Positions 15,576-23,955 of a stretch of 64,000 bases of DNA are shown in pieces. The position numbers and the translations under genes were made by a program. Source of the stretch: Parvularcula mediterranea (GTDB taxonomy: Bacteria > Pseudomonadota > Alphaproteobacteria > Caulobacterales > Parvularculaceae); assembly GCF_013085255.1 (NCBI RefSeq), contig NZ_JABFCX010000002.1, positions 186,001 to 250,000 on the forward strand. The letters run 5' to 3'. The stretch's first letter is position 1. The number at the start of each line of letters is the position of its first letter. Under the pieces are notes generated by a model that worked only from the letters and a program-made list of their open reading frames with translations, did not search any database and had not been told where the DNA came from.

Positions 15576-16733
15576 ATGGCACGCAAGACCACCGCATACG
15601 CACCGCGCCTCCTCCTGGCAGCGACGGCTCTCGCCTTCGCCGTCCCGACCGCCGCTTCGGCGCAGATCGGCGGCTTTGAGACCGAAATCTCAAAAGCCAA
15701 GAAGAAGAAGGCCAAGGTCAAAAAACAGCCGATCGTCGATGTCCGCCTCGACCCGAACTGGGAAGGTCCGAAGTCGATTTCGGAAGCCCTGAAGCTCGTC
15801 GAAGCCGACGGCCAGATCGTCGTTCACCCGGGTGTCTACCAGCCCGAAGCGGTCAATATCCGGAAGAACGTCTCGATCCGCGGCATCCGTGACGACTACG
15901 GCAAAGCGCCGACGCTGACGGCGAAGGGCTCCTGCCTGAACGTCAACAGCGCCTCCGTTTCGGCTCGTGTTTCGGACCTGACGTTCCGCGCCTCCGACCG
16001 GAGCTGCATCAACGTCTCCATGGGTTCTCTCGAACTCACGGATAGCAATGTCCTCGGCAAGCGCGCCGGTGCAGGCTACGCCTATTCGGATCCGTCAGGT
16101 CACCTGACGCCGTTCACGCCGGAAAGCGCGATGAATGCCAAATCGGCACTCGTCTCGATCAAGGGTGGCCGGGTTCGCATTTCGAACTCGACGATCACCG
16201 GCGGCGACACAGGTGTCCTGATCGCCCCGAACAATTCGAACGCGTTCGACCATGTCGATCTGCAGAACAACACGATCTCCCAAATGTCGGGTGTTGGTGT
16301 CGTGATGCGCGGCGATGTGGATGCGACCCTCGCATCCAACACGATCGTTTCGAACCAGATGTCTGGCGTGGTCTACGCTGCCACGGGCCATGCGCGCCTC
16401 GTCGGCAACATCATCTCGAACAACACCCACAACGGCCTGTTCGTGCAGGGCATGGGCGAAGCGGTGTCGATCGAGGGTAACAAGATCCACGACAACTCCG
16501 AGGACGGCATTGAAGTCCGCTCGGGCATTGCGATCCTCGTCAACAACGACATTGGCGAGCATAAGGGCTGCAAGGTGAACCCGAACGCTCCGGCCGAGGG
16601 AACCAGCGATCACCTCGCCATGCCGCCGATCCGGCTCCTCGCCGACAGCCGCGGCGTGAACACCTATGACACGTCCCAGGCGTGCACGAAGAAAACCGCC
16701 AAGAAGAAAAAGCGCGGCCTTCGCAGGGGCTAA
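15576..16733 (+). CDS. Secreted right-handed beta-helix protein with basic tails
   Basis: 385 residues from ATG 15576 (AAGGGACGG upstream). The signal peptide ends near ASAQIG. The mature N-terminus is lysine-rich (SKAKKKKAKVKKQ) and the C-terminus likewise (KKTAKKKKRGLRRG). Between them lies a parallel beta-helix of the NosD/pectate-lyase type: ISEALKLVEADGQIVVHPGVYQ, then repeats such as LASNTIVSNQMSGVV, LVGNIISNNTHNGLF and IEGNKIHDNSEDGIEV. No catalytic residues of pectate lyases are evident. It may bind a polysaccharide in the envelope; the paired basic tails could contact acidic polymers. Function is unknown. It is followed by a strong terminator. Confidence 0.82.
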   Translation: MARKTTAYAPRLLLAATALAFAVPTAASAQIGGFETEISKAKKKKAKVKKQPIVDVRLDPNWEGPKSISEALKLVEADGQIVVHPGVYQPEAVNIRKNVSIRGIRDDYGKAPTLTAKGSCLNVNSASVSARVSDLTFRASDRSCINVSMGSLELTDSNVLGKRAGAGYAYSDPSGHLTPFTPESAMNAKSALVSIKGGRVRISNSTITGGDTGVLIAPNNSNAFDHVDLQNNTISQMSGVGVVMRGDVDATLASNTIVSNQMSGVVYAATGHARLVGNIISNNTHNGLFVQGMGEAVSIEGNKIHDNSEDGIEVRSGIAILVNNDIGEHKGCKVNPNAPAEGTSDHLAMPPIRLLADSRGVNTYDTSQACTKKTAKKKKRGLRRG

Positions 16734-16758
16734 GTTCCTGCCTCATAGAATACCGGAT

Positions 16759-16785
16759 AAGCCCGCCTCTCAGGCGGGCTTTTTC
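16759..16785 (+). terminator. Rho-independent terminator
   Basis: Perfect hairpin AAGCCCGCCT - CTC - AGGCGGGCTT followed by a T run. It ends the Sel1-repeat/beta-helix transcript and lies 12 bases before arfB. Confidence 0.92.
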
Positions 16786-16796
16786 GTTCGGGACCG

Positions 16797-17225
16797 ATGC
16801 TGATGCTGAAGATCAACGACCAGATCACGATCGAGGACACCGAACTCAAGGAGAGCTTCGTGCGGGCCTCAGGTCCAGGCGGACAGAACGTCAACAAGGT
16901 GGCGACCGCCGTTCAGCTGCGGTTTGACCTTGCTGCCAACCGCTCCTTACGCGCCGACCAGAAAGAGCGGCTGCGAGGGATCGCCGGATCCAAGATGACC
17001 CGCGACGACGTCCTATTGCTGCAGGTCGATGCCAACCGGACCCAAGGCGCTAACCGTGATGAAGCGCGCCGTCGCCTCGCCCAGATGATCCGCGAAGCCC
17101 TTCCCCGCCCTGCTCCTCGCATCAAGACGCGGCCAACGCGCGGCTCGATCGAACGCCGCCTCGAAGCCAAGCGCCAGCAGGGCCAGCGCAAGGCTAACCG
17201 CGCCAAGCCCCGCGGCGAGGATTAG
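16797..17225 (+). CDS. arfB: Alternative ribosome-rescue factor ArfB (YaeJ)
   Basis: 142 residues. The N-terminal RF-like domain contains ASGPGGQNVNKVATAVQLRFDL, with the GGQ motif that hydrolyses peptidyl-tRNA. The C-terminal tail (about 100-142) is highly basic and ends in repeated lysine/arginine stretches, as needed to enter the empty mRNA channel of stalled ribosomes. Length matches ArfB rather than RF1/RF2, since no codon-recognition domain is present. A second ATG at 16803 is possible. It stands as a single gene right after a terminator, so its promoter must overlap that hairpin region. Confidence 0.93.
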   Translation: MLMLKINDQITIEDTELKESFVRASGPGGQNVNKVATAVQLRFDLAANRSLRADQKERLRGIAGSKMTRDDVLLLQVDANRTQGANRDEARRRLAQMIREALPRPAPRIKTRPTRGSIERRLEAKRQQGQRKANRAKPRGED

Positions 17226-17272
17226 GTTCGGCGGCGCAGGGCTCCAGGCACCCCGGACGCTGAAAGCAGGGC

Positions 17273-17304
17273 AACAAAAAACCCGCGCCGGAGCGCGGGT
17301 TCTT
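17273..17304 (-). terminator. Rho-independent terminator of rplA
   Basis: On the minus strand AACCCGCGC - TCCG - GCGCGGGTT is followed by a T run (TTTTTTGTT). It ends the rplK-rplA transcript and confirms that rplJ does not follow. Confidence 0.9.
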
Positions 17305-17326
17305 CGCTGGCCTAGAGGCCCGAAGC

Positions 17327-18028
17327 TTAGGCGGTGCCGAGGGCGTCCGCCGGGTCGATCTTGACGCCAGGACCCATGGTCGAGCTGACGGCGATCTTCT
17401 TGATGTAGGTGCCTTTCGCGCCGGAAGGACGAGCCTTCTGGATCGCGTCGATCATGGCTTTGACGTTCTCAGCGATTTTCGCTGCGTCGAAGCTGGCTTT
17501 GCCGACACCGGCGTGGACGATGCCGTTCTTCTCGACACGGAACTGGACCGCACCGCCTTTGGCATCTTCGATGGCCTTGGCGACGTTCGGGGTGACGGTG
17601 CCAACCTTCGGGTTCGGCATCAGGCCGCGCGGGCCGAGCTGTTTACCGAGACGGCCGACGAGAGGCATCATGTCCGGGGTCGCGATCAGACGGTCAAAGT
17701 CCATCTTGCCGCCCTGGATCTCTTCCATGAGGTCCTCAGCACCAACGATGTCCGCACCGGCAGCCTTGGCTTCGTCAGCCTTGGCGTCGCGTGCGAAGAC
17801 AGCGACGCGGACGTTCTTGCCCGTACCGTTCGGCAGGGTGGCAACGCCTCTAACCATCTGGTCAGCGTAGCGGGGATCGACGCCGAGATTGATGGCGAGC
17901 TCGATCGTTTCGTCGAACTTGGCGGTGGCGCGCTCCTTCACGGCAGCGGCAGCCTCGTCGATGGTGTGAAGCTTCTCGCGGTCGAGACCTTCGAGGTTCT
18001 TTTCAATACGCTTGGCGAGTTTGACCAT
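17327..18028 (-). CDS. rplA: 50S ribosomal protein L1
   Basis: 233 residues, standard L1 length. Typical segments include [53 protein letters not shown] and [22 protein letters not shown]1 forms the mobile L1 stalk of the large subunit and represses its own operon by binding the mRNA leader in other bacteria. It follows rplK after 4 bases. A terminator lies directly downstream. Confidence 0.98.
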   Translation of the reverse strand: MVKLAKRIEKNLEGLDREKLHTIDEAAAAVKERATAKFDETIELAINLGVDPRYADQMVRGVATLPNGTGKNVRVAVFARDAKADEAKAAGADIVGAEDLMEEIQGGKMDFDRLIATPDMMPLVGRLGKQLGPRGLMPNPKVGTVTPNVAKAIEDAKGGAVQFRVEKNGIVHAGVGKASFDAAKIAENVKAMIDAIQKARPSGAKGTYIKKIAVSSTMGPGVKIDPADALGTA

Positions 18029-18032
18029 CAGA

Positions 18033-18461
18033 TTAGCCCTCCACCTTCAGGCCCATGGCCCGTGCCGAACCGGCGATGATCTTCGCGGCCTGCTCGATCG
18101 AGTTGGCGTTGAGATCAGCCATCTTGGCTTCAGCGATCTCTTCGAGTTGCTTCTGGGTCACCGTGCCAGCGACTTCGCGACCCGGGGTCTGACCACCTTT
18201 TTGGAGCTTCGCAGCCTTCTTGAGGAAGTAGGAAGCCGGCGGAGACTTGGTCTCGAACGTGAAGGACTTGTCGGTGAAGATCGTGATGATCGTGGGGATC
18301 GGCATCCCCTTGTCCTTGTCCTGCGTGGCCGCGTTGAAGGCCTTACAGAATTCCATGATGTTCAGGCCGCGCTGACCGAGAGCGGGACCGATGGGCGGCG
18401 ACGGGTTAGCCGCGCCTGCGGGCACCTGAAGTTTCAGGTAGCCGGCAATCTTCTTTGCCAT
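18033..18461 (-). CDS. rplK: 50S ribosomal protein L11
   Basis: 142 residues, standard L11. [39 protein letters not shown] is the conserved N-terminal domain; the C-terminal rRNA-binding domain follows ([26 protein letters not shown]). Ribosome site AGAGGTG precedes the ATG. Upstream (18462-18657) is a divergent kinase-like gene rather than the usual nusG and secE, so the rplK promoter must lie in this 196-base gap. Confidence 0.98.
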   Translation of the reverse strand: MAKKIAGYLKLQVPAGAANPSPPIGPALGQRGLNIMEFCKAFNAATQDKDKGMPIPTIITIFTDKSFTFETKSPPASYFLKKAAKLQKGGQTPGREVAGTVTQKQLEEIAEAKMADLNANSIEQAAKIIAGSARAMGLKVEG

Positions 18462-18657
18462 GTGACACCTCTAGGGTTGAAGTGAGCGTGGTCTGGGTGG
18501 CGCCCTCCCACGCGTGGAAGCGCGGCGGATAGGCCAGAAACGCGCAGGTTTCAAGGCCTGTATCGCCCGTGAGCGCTGCAAATGCGGAGGGAGTTTGACC
18601 CCCTGCCCCGCGCCGCTTATCGCTCGCCGTTTCTCTTTTACAAGGCAGCCCTGCGCG

Positions 18658-19194
18658 ATGCTCTCCCTCGATCAGCTTGGCGACAGGATCATGGTCCTTG
18701 GGCCCTCCAATGCCGGGAAGTCGACCCTGGCGCTCGCCCTCTCAGAGAGGCTTGGCCTGCCGCCGGTTCATCTCGATCAGCTTCAGCACCTTCCCAACAC
18801 GAACTGGGAGATGAGACCCGAGGCTGAGTTCAAGGCGCTCCACGACGAGGCAATCCTTGAAGTGTGCTGGGTGATGGACGGCAATTACTCGCGCCTGATG
18901 CCCCAGCGGATTGAACGCGCGACGAGCATCATCCTGCTGCTCTCAAACCACTGGCTGCGCCTCGGGCGATATCTCAAGCGATCCATGCCGGGCTCTCATC
19001 GGGCGGGGACGCTCAAGGGTGGGCAGGATCCCCTGAAGTGGGAGATGATCGACTGGATCCTCTTCAAGACGTCGGGCAATTCCGCCCGGTACAGGCGGAT
19101 TGTTAAGCAGTCGGGACTGCCATTTGTCCTTTGTGAGGGCATTGGGGAGCTCAAAACGCTCTACCGCGAATGGGGTCTTTCCCAGCCCAAGTGA
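18658..19194 (+). CDS. P-loop AAA-type ATPase / FlaR-like kinase
   Basis: 178 residues from ATG 18658; upstream in-frame codons are not supported by a ribosome site. The Walker A motif is GPSNAGKSTLALAL (about 14-27), followed by a kinase-like core with LPPVHLDQLQHLPNTNW, VMDGNYSRLMPQRIERATSIILLL and SGNSARYRRIV. This is the pattern of small adenylate/shikimate-kinase-like proteins annotated as DNA topology modulation protein FlaR or AAA family ATPase. The substrate is unknown. Divergent from rplK. Confidence 0.78.
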   Translation: MLSLDQLGDRIMVLGPSNAGKSTLALALSERLGLPPVHLDQLQHLPNTNWEMRPEAEFKALHDEAILEVCWVMDGNYSRLMPQRIERATSIILLLSNHWLRLGRYLKRSMPGSHRAGTLKGGQDPLKWEMIDWILFKTSGNSARYRRIVKQSGLPFVLCEGIGELKTLYREWGLSQPK

Positions 19195-19424
19195 CCGATT
19201 TTTCGTGAGGTTTGGTCATCAGCGCAGCCTTGCTGCGGCGCACAAATCCTTAATTTCGTGATGTTTTTTCACTGCTGGTGGAACTAGCGAAGTGTTTCCG
19301 CGTTTGTAACGAAACAGGTTCGAACCTTCTTCGGATGGTTTGAGTCGAGTTTTAGAGAAATGATACTTTTTCACACCACCCTGACGAGAAACCGGAAAAC
19401 CGGCTCGCCTTGGGAGAAAAGAAG

Positions 19425-19601
19425 ATGACACATCTGACGGAGGAAATGCTCGCGGACTTCAGCGGAGTTCATGCGCAGGCCCAGACCCACAGAAGAGAAC
19501 CGCAGTTCGAGATTGCGCATTCGCTGCGCTCCTTCGCTGCCGCCGGGAGGACGCCGATCGTCGATGCTCCGGCCTGGGATCCCGACGAAGAGATCGCGTA
19601 A
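19425..19601 (+). CDS. Possible small protein, 58 residues
   Basis: ATG 19425 is preceded by TGGGAGAAAAG, an acceptable ribosome site. The product (MTHLTEEMLADFSGVHAQAQ...) is hydrophilic, mildly acidic at the end (APAWDPDEEIA), with no signal peptide or membrane helix. I recognise no family. The 230 bases before it (19195-19424) contain no other gene; they are AT-richer than the surroundings, which suits a promoter. Coding status is inferred from start context and position only. Confidence 0.45.
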   Translation: MTHLTEEMLADFSGVHAQAQTHRREPQFEIAHSLRSFAAAGRTPIVDAPAWDPDEEIA

Positions 19602-19691
19602 GTCCCTGCTCTTGTGGGAAAAACCAGCGCTTGTGCGGGGGAACCTGGCCCTTAGGCTCGTGACCCGAGACATCACTCAGGATCACGCCCC

Positions 19692-20393
19692 ATGCTCAAG
19701 CGCGCCCTCGCCGCTCTTTCCCTGACCGCTGCCCTCGCAGCCTGCACGACCATCGATCCTGTTCTGGTCATGCCTCAGGACATCACTTCGGCTGAGACCA
19801 GCACCGAGACCCTGCCGCGCCTCAGGGATACGCGGAACAACCGCTACGAGGCACTTGGCTATTCCGGTGTCACCGAGTGGCGGGCCAGCCAGACCACCAC
19901 GAACAGCCTCAGTCGCATCGATACCCGCCTCTTTGCGACCGTCGAAGCCGAAGGGCTTCCCGTCCTCGCAGCGCGCTGCACTGCTTCGCGTTCGGACATC
20001 CTCATCGAGATCGGCTCCTTCCCGCTGGGCTTCCCGATCGATGAGCCGAGCCTCTTCTGCCGGTTTCAGGAGCGCGGCAACGACATCAACGCTGCGCTGG
20101 GCCTCGAAGAGGGCGAAGGCCGGACGTTTGGGACCAGTCGCGAGGGCATCGTGCGGTTCGGCGCGCGGACCTGGGACATCACCTCCCTCCACAAGATCGA
20201 GCAGACGAAGGTCGGCGTGCCGATGCCCATCGGCTTCCGCATCAGCCGCGGTGACGAGACACTGGCTGTCGTGGACCTCACCGATATCAGGGCCGACGTG
20301 ACCCTGCGTGATGATCTGACTGCGGAGGAACGGCAGCGCGCCATGCTGACGGCAGTGATCCTGTCGGCCTATATCGACCCTGACGACTATTGA
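19692..20393 (+). CDS. Putative lipoprotein of unknown function
   Basis: 233 residues. The signal peptide MLKRALAALSLTAALAACTT has a lipobox (LAAC), so the mature protein should be lipid-anchored from cysteine 18. The mature part is a mixed alpha/beta protein with a cysteine pair (AARCTAS, LFCRFQE) that could form a disulfide. No family is recognised. The stop lies 3 bases from the stop of the convergent cupin gene. Confidence 0.75.
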   Translation: MLKRALAALSLTAALAACTTIDPVLVMPQDITSAETSTETLPRLRDTRNNRYEALGYSGVTEWRASQTTTNSLSRIDTRLFATVEAEGLPVLAARCTASRSDILIEIGSFPLGFPIDEPSLFCRFQERGNDINAALGLEEGEGRTFGTSREGIVRFGARTWDITSLHKIEQTKVGVPMPIGFRISRGDETLAVVDLTDIRADVTLRDDLTAEERQRAMLTAVILSAYIDPDDY

Positions 20394-20396
20394 TCG

Positions 20397-20771
20397 TCAG
20401 GCTTCAAGGCGTTTGAGGTCGAGCACCGTCAGGTCGCTCTTGGCGTCGCCCGTGTTGAGGGTGCTGGCTTTTTCGAACATCAGGACGATCGGACGCTCGG
20501 TGAGAGACCTCGGCCGGTGTTCGACGCCCTTGGGCACGTTCAGGAACTCACCGGGGCCGAGCTCCACCGAGCCGTCGCGCAGGTCGATGGCGATCCGGCC
20601 CTCCAGCACCAGGAACGCTTCGTCCTCATCCGGGTGGCTGTGCCAGTCGAAGAGCTCCCCGAACTTCGCGACCTTGACCTGAGCGTCGTTGACGTCAGCG
20701 ACGATGTGCGGGTCGAAGGGCTTGGAGATCTGGTCCCTGGCGGCGCTGGCGATGGCGATCTTCTTGAGCAT
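20397..20771 (-). CDS. Cupin-domain protein
   Basis: 124 residues forming a single cupin barrel. Metal-ligand motif 1 is FDWHSHPDEDEAFLVLEGRIAI (H, H, E), and motif 2 is GPGEFLNVPKGVEHRP (H). Small cupins of this type often bind metal and act as sugar or amino-acid processing or sensing proteins; the substrate cannot be deduced. A single gene with AGAGG before the ATG. Confidence 0.85.
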   Translation of the reverse strand: MLKKIAIASAARDQISKPFDPHIVADVNDAQVKVAKFGELFDWHSHPDEDEAFLVLEGRIAIDLRDGSVELGPGEFLNVPKGVEHRPRSLTERPIVLMFEKASTLNTGDAKSDLTVLDLKRLEA

Positions 20772-20956
20772 GGCTTGGGCGCCTCTTCTTCGTTCCGGGC
20801 GAGTTGGCTGACTGGCGACAGGCCTAGCAAATGTAGAGGCGTCGCGCTTGTCGGACTGCAGCGGTGGTGCTTCGGATCGGAAAAACAGCGGTTTCGCTGC
20901 AGGAGCGGGGTTCCATCGCGAACGTCGCTCACCACCTGTGTTGGGGAGGAAGTTCC

Positions 20957-21433
20957 ATGTCCATACTCGCTGCCCTCGCGCTGACGATCGCGCCTGTCCC
21001 TGATCTCGAGACCACGACCGCGCGGATCGCCGAGCGTGATGCGCTGCTGTTCGAGACGTTCTTCGAGCGCTGTGATCCGCAGACGGCCCTTCGCCTGCTC
21101 GATGATGACTTCCGTATGCTGCATGATCTAGGCGGCATGGTCGCCGACAGTGCGGAGGCCTTCGTGGCCGACTACGAGAAGACCTGCTCGGAGCGTGACC
21201 CTGCCACCTATCGGAGCAAGCGCGAAATCGTGCCGGGCTCCCGCAGCGTTCAGATGCTCGGAGACTGGGGTGCTCTCGAAGAGGGCGAGCACACTTTCCA
21301 TGAGAGCAATGGCGGCGCGCCGTTCAAGCCGACAGGCAAGGCGCGCTACATCCACACCTGGCGATGGACCGGGACGGACTTCATCCTCGTGGAGAGCCTC
21401 TCCGTGGATCATGGGCCCTACCAAGACGAGTAA
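20957..21433 (+). CDS. SnoaL/DUF4440-like protein
   Basis: 158 residues from ATG 20957 behind GGGGAGGAAG. After a short hydrophobic N-terminus (MSILAALALTIAPVP), a helix-strand layout of the NTF2-like fold appears: RIAERDALLFETFFERCDPQTALRLLDDDFRMLHDLGG, ending YIHTWRWTGTDFILVESLSVDH. The pattern matches DUF4440-type proteins, whose role is mostly unknown. The N-terminus may be a weak signal peptide. Two cysteines lie in the predicted pocket region. Confidence 0.7.
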   Translation: MSILAALALTIAPVPDLETTTARIAERDALLFETFFERCDPQTALRLLDDDFRMLHDLGGMVADSAEAFVADYEKTCSERDPATYRSKREIVPGSRSVQMLGDWGALEEGEHTFHESNGGAPFKPTGKARYIHTWRWTGTDFILVESLSVDHGPYQDE

Positions 21434-21435
21434 GC

Positions 21436-22191
21436 TTAGGCCTTCACGAAGGGGTCGCCTGACATATCATCCGTGCCCATCGCCTTGTCCCAGAAGCGGA
21501 AGTAGAGGCCGTAGTTTCGCTTGAAGCGGGTGTGATGCAGATTGTGGTGCCGCGCGGTGATGAGCCAGCGGCCTACCGGTCCGTCGAGGAAACTCCGTGG
21601 CCAGATTTCCCAGCCTGCGTGGTTCATCACGGCACTGACGGTCGCGATCATGATGAAGAGGCCGAACGCTGCGACATGCATCGGCACAACGAACGCAATC
21701 GCAGGGATGAGCCATGAGGCGATCAAAGCTTCCCAAGGGCTGAAGGCGAAGCTCGCATAGGCCGTCGGTTGCTTGGAGATATGGTGGGTCCGGTGGGTCG
21801 CCTCGTAGAGCCGCGGGTGATGCATCAACCGGTGGGTCCAGTAGAAATAAGCATCGTGGAGGACCATCAGCATCAGGATGGCTCCCGGGATCCACAGCCA
21901 CTCGAGCGGCCCCTCTGGCCAGCGCCAGTAGAGCCCTGTCCCGCCTGCTTCGAACGCATCGACAAGGATAGCCGCCGGGAATGCGTAGATCAGCGAGGCC
22001 GCTAGCGCGGTCTTCGCTTCTCGCCAGACATGCTCACGCTTGGGCCGTTGGGCGGCGAGCTGCTTCGCAAACGAAAAAGGCCTGGGCCGTTCCCAGAATA
22101 GTCCGTGAACGGCCCAGGCCAGAATGAGATAGCGGAGCATCATAGGGCCAAGGAGCCAGAGATAGGTTTCAAGAAAACCCAAGGCGTCCAC
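21436..22191 (-). CDS. Sterol desaturase / fatty-acid hydroxylase family membrane protein
   Basis: 251 residues from GTG 22191. Histidine boxes of the di-iron hydroxylase superfamily are present: HDAYFYWTHRLMHH, ATHRTHH and TARHHNLHH. Four or so hydrophobic helices flank them. Members hydroxylate or desaturate sterols, carotenoids or fatty acyl chains. The substrate cannot be told; the neighbouring SapC gene ends 22 bases upstream and co-transcription is possible. Confidence 0.88.
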   Translation of the reverse strand: MDALGFLETYLWLLGPMMLRYLILAWAVHGLFWERPRPFSFAKQLAAQRPKREHVWREAKTALAASLIYAFPAAILVDAFEAGGTGLYWRWPEGPLEWLWIPGAILMLMVLHDAYFYWTHRLMHHPRLYEATHRTHHISKQPTAYASFAFSPWEALIASWLIPAIAFVVPMHVAAFGLFIMIATVSAVMNHAGWEIWPRSFLDGPVGRWLITARHHNLHHTRFKRNYGLYFRFWDKAMGTDDMSGDPFVKA

Positions 22192-22212
22192 GGATGAGAT
22201 GCTCCTTTGAGC

Positions 22213-23025
22213 TTAGCTCTTGTTGAGCGGCTCGAGTACGTTGGCCGAAGTCAGGCTGTGACGGCGGGCGCGCTTGTCGAGAAGCGTACGCCAGTTGGTC
22301 ATCGACATCAGCTGGGCGTAGAGAACCGGAATGATGTTCTGCTTACGGAGCTCGAGGTACTTGTCGTCAGCGAGGTCGCGCAGGCGCTGCTCTTCGACAC
22401 CGATGTAACGGGCGAAGGCCATCGAGTCTTTGTTGTCCGGCGTGTACTGAGCCATCTGCTGGGTCAGCAGGTCGAAGCCCTTGAGGACGTCGGCAAAGCG
22501 CTGGGTCTGGATCCGGTCACGCTCGTAGCTCTGGCAGAACTCCATGGCCTGCTGCATTTGCTCCGACGGCTCGCTGCCGTTGAAGAACGGGATCTCAGGG
22601 CTGTCGTTGATGCCTTCGTACTCGCCGTCGACGATGATCGCCATGCGCGGATTCTCAGGGTCCTGGCTGTCCTTGTCGGTGGCCAGGGCGAACGGATAGC
22701 GGCGGATGTAGCCAGGGACGTAGACGTCCTTCTCCCACTCGCCGTTCTCGTCGATGAACAGGTTCTCGTCATCGACGAGGCCCGTCACGGCGAGCGGAAC
22801 CGGGTTGTCGGCTGCCGAGAAGATGATCGGGAAGTGACGCATCGCGGTGGTCATCTCACCGAGGGTGAGCGGCACGGCGCGGGCCTTCTCAACGAAAGCG
22901 AGCGGGCGCTCCGGGCGGGAAATGCCCATGTTGCCGTGCTTCTCGCGGGTGATGAGCTCCGCCTTGCGGAAGAGGTACATTTGGCCTTCGACGGAAGGGC
23001 CGCTGGCGGGAGGTGTCTGGCTCAT
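22213..23025 (-). CDS. SapC-family protein
   Basis: 270 residues, soluble, no signal peptide. The core PLTLGEMTTAMRHFPIIFSAADNPVPLAVTGLVDDENLFIDENGEW and VPGYIRRYPFALA is typical of Pfam SapC, named from a Campylobacter S-layer locus. In many alphaproteobacteria SapC genes lie near TonB-dependent receptors and tryptophan halogenases; here the nearest receptor is 20 kb away. The biochemical function is not established. Confidence 0.85.
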   Translation of the reverse strand: MSQTPPASGPSVEGQMYLFRKAELITREKHGNMGISRPERPLAFVEKARAVPLTLGEMTTAMRHFPIIFSAADNPVPLAVTGLVDDENLFIDENGEWEKDVYVPGYIRRYPFALATDKDSQDPENPRMAIIVDGEYEGINDSPEIPFFNGSEPSEQMQQAMEFCQSYERDRIQTQRFADVLKGFDLLTQQMAQYTPDNKDSMAFARYIGVEEQRLRDLADDKYLELRKQNIIPVLYAQLMSMTNWRTLLDKRARRHSLTSANVLEPLNKS

Positions 23026-23091
23026 GGTGTTCCCAAGTGGTCGGAATTGAAAAAAACTCTAGCGCAGCGGTTAGCAAACAGAGGCGCTGCG

Positions 23092-23955
23092 TCAAACCCT
23101 AGTGAGCTTATCCTTTCCGCGGATTTCATTCTCCAGCCATTGGACCGTCTCTTCAGGCTGCTCCAGGGGCAGCATATGGCCGCCTTCGAACTCCGTGACG
23201 CGTGCGCCCATCTTGGCGGCGCGGGGGCGACGCTTGAGCGGAAACGTCGTCTGGTCCTGCGCTGCGAGGATCGAAACTCCTTTTGTCGTGCGGATGCTCT
23301 CGGCGAGGTGGGGCCAGAAGCCGTGGGCCTGGGCCTTGAACATGGCGCTCTCGAACTGAGGCGTGCAGGAGAGCCTGACGCCCCCATCCATCTCTTCGAG
23401 CCCCTCTGCGACGTAGCCAGCGAAGGCCGCCTCCTCCCAGTTCCTGAAGAACTTCTTCGGGCGCCAGAACTCCCACGCCTTCTCCCGCGAAGCAAAGCTG
23501 TCTCTGCGCGCTGCGGCTTGTTGGGCGATGGGGATCCGGTTCATCACCGTCTTCCGGAACGGTGAGTTGGCGAGCCAGACAACAGGACGGGGAAGCACCA
23601 CAGGCTCAATCATGAGGACACGCTCGGTCGGCACCTTGGTCGAAACGAGCAGCGAAGTGATCGCCCCTGAGGAGTGGCCTCCGAGGGTCAGGGGCCCTGC
23701 CAGCTCCTCCCGGCTGATCCAGTCGAGGATGTCGGCGGCCAGCGGGTGCCAGCTCAAGAGCGTCTGGGGATTGGCGGGCAGGCTCGTCCGGCCATGCCCG
23801 CGCATGGACGGCAGGATAATCTCTCCGTCGAAGTCCAACCGCTCAAGAAGCGGCCGGTAGCACGAGCCGTTGAGACCCGTGGCGTGGAGGAAGAGGAGCG
23901 TTCCGTCAGGGCCCGGATTACCAAAGCGCTGAACGAAGAGAGAGGGCTCGGACAT
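23092..23955 (-). CDS. Alpha/beta-fold hydrolase
   Basis: 287 residues. LLFLHATGLNGSCYRPLLERL carries the HG-like oxyanion region, GGHSSGAITSLL the nucleophile elbow (serine in G-x-S-x-G), and the catalytic histidine is probably in FEGGHMLPLEQPEETVQWLE. No signal peptide. The substrate is unknown; esterase, lipase or thioesterase are possible. It begins directly after the stop of the exonuclease-like gene (1 nt or less apart), suggesting translational coupling. Confidence 0.88.
   Translation of the reverse strand: MSEPSLFVQRFGNPGPDGTLLFLHATGLNGSCYRPLLERLDFDGEIILPSMRGHGRTSLPANPQTLLSWHPLAADILDWISREELAGPLTLGGHSSGAITSLLVSTKVPTERVLMIEPVVLPRPVVWLANSPFRKTVMNRIPIAQQAAARRDSFASREKAWEFWRPKKFFRNWEEAAFAGYVAEGLEEMDGGVRLSCTPQFESAMFKAQAHGFWPHLAESIRTTKGVSILAAQDQTTFPLKRRPRAAKMGARVTEFEGGHMLPLEQPEETVQWLENEIRGKDKLTRV

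Noticed and set aside
19318-19331. AGGTTCGAACCT, resembling a tRNA T-loop
   Set aside because: It is only a palindrome; no acceptor stem, anticodon arm or CCA end can be built around it.
22207-23565. 452-residue plus-strand frame
   Set aside because: Antisense to SapC and the alpha/beta hydrolase, both with clear motifs; no motif of its own.
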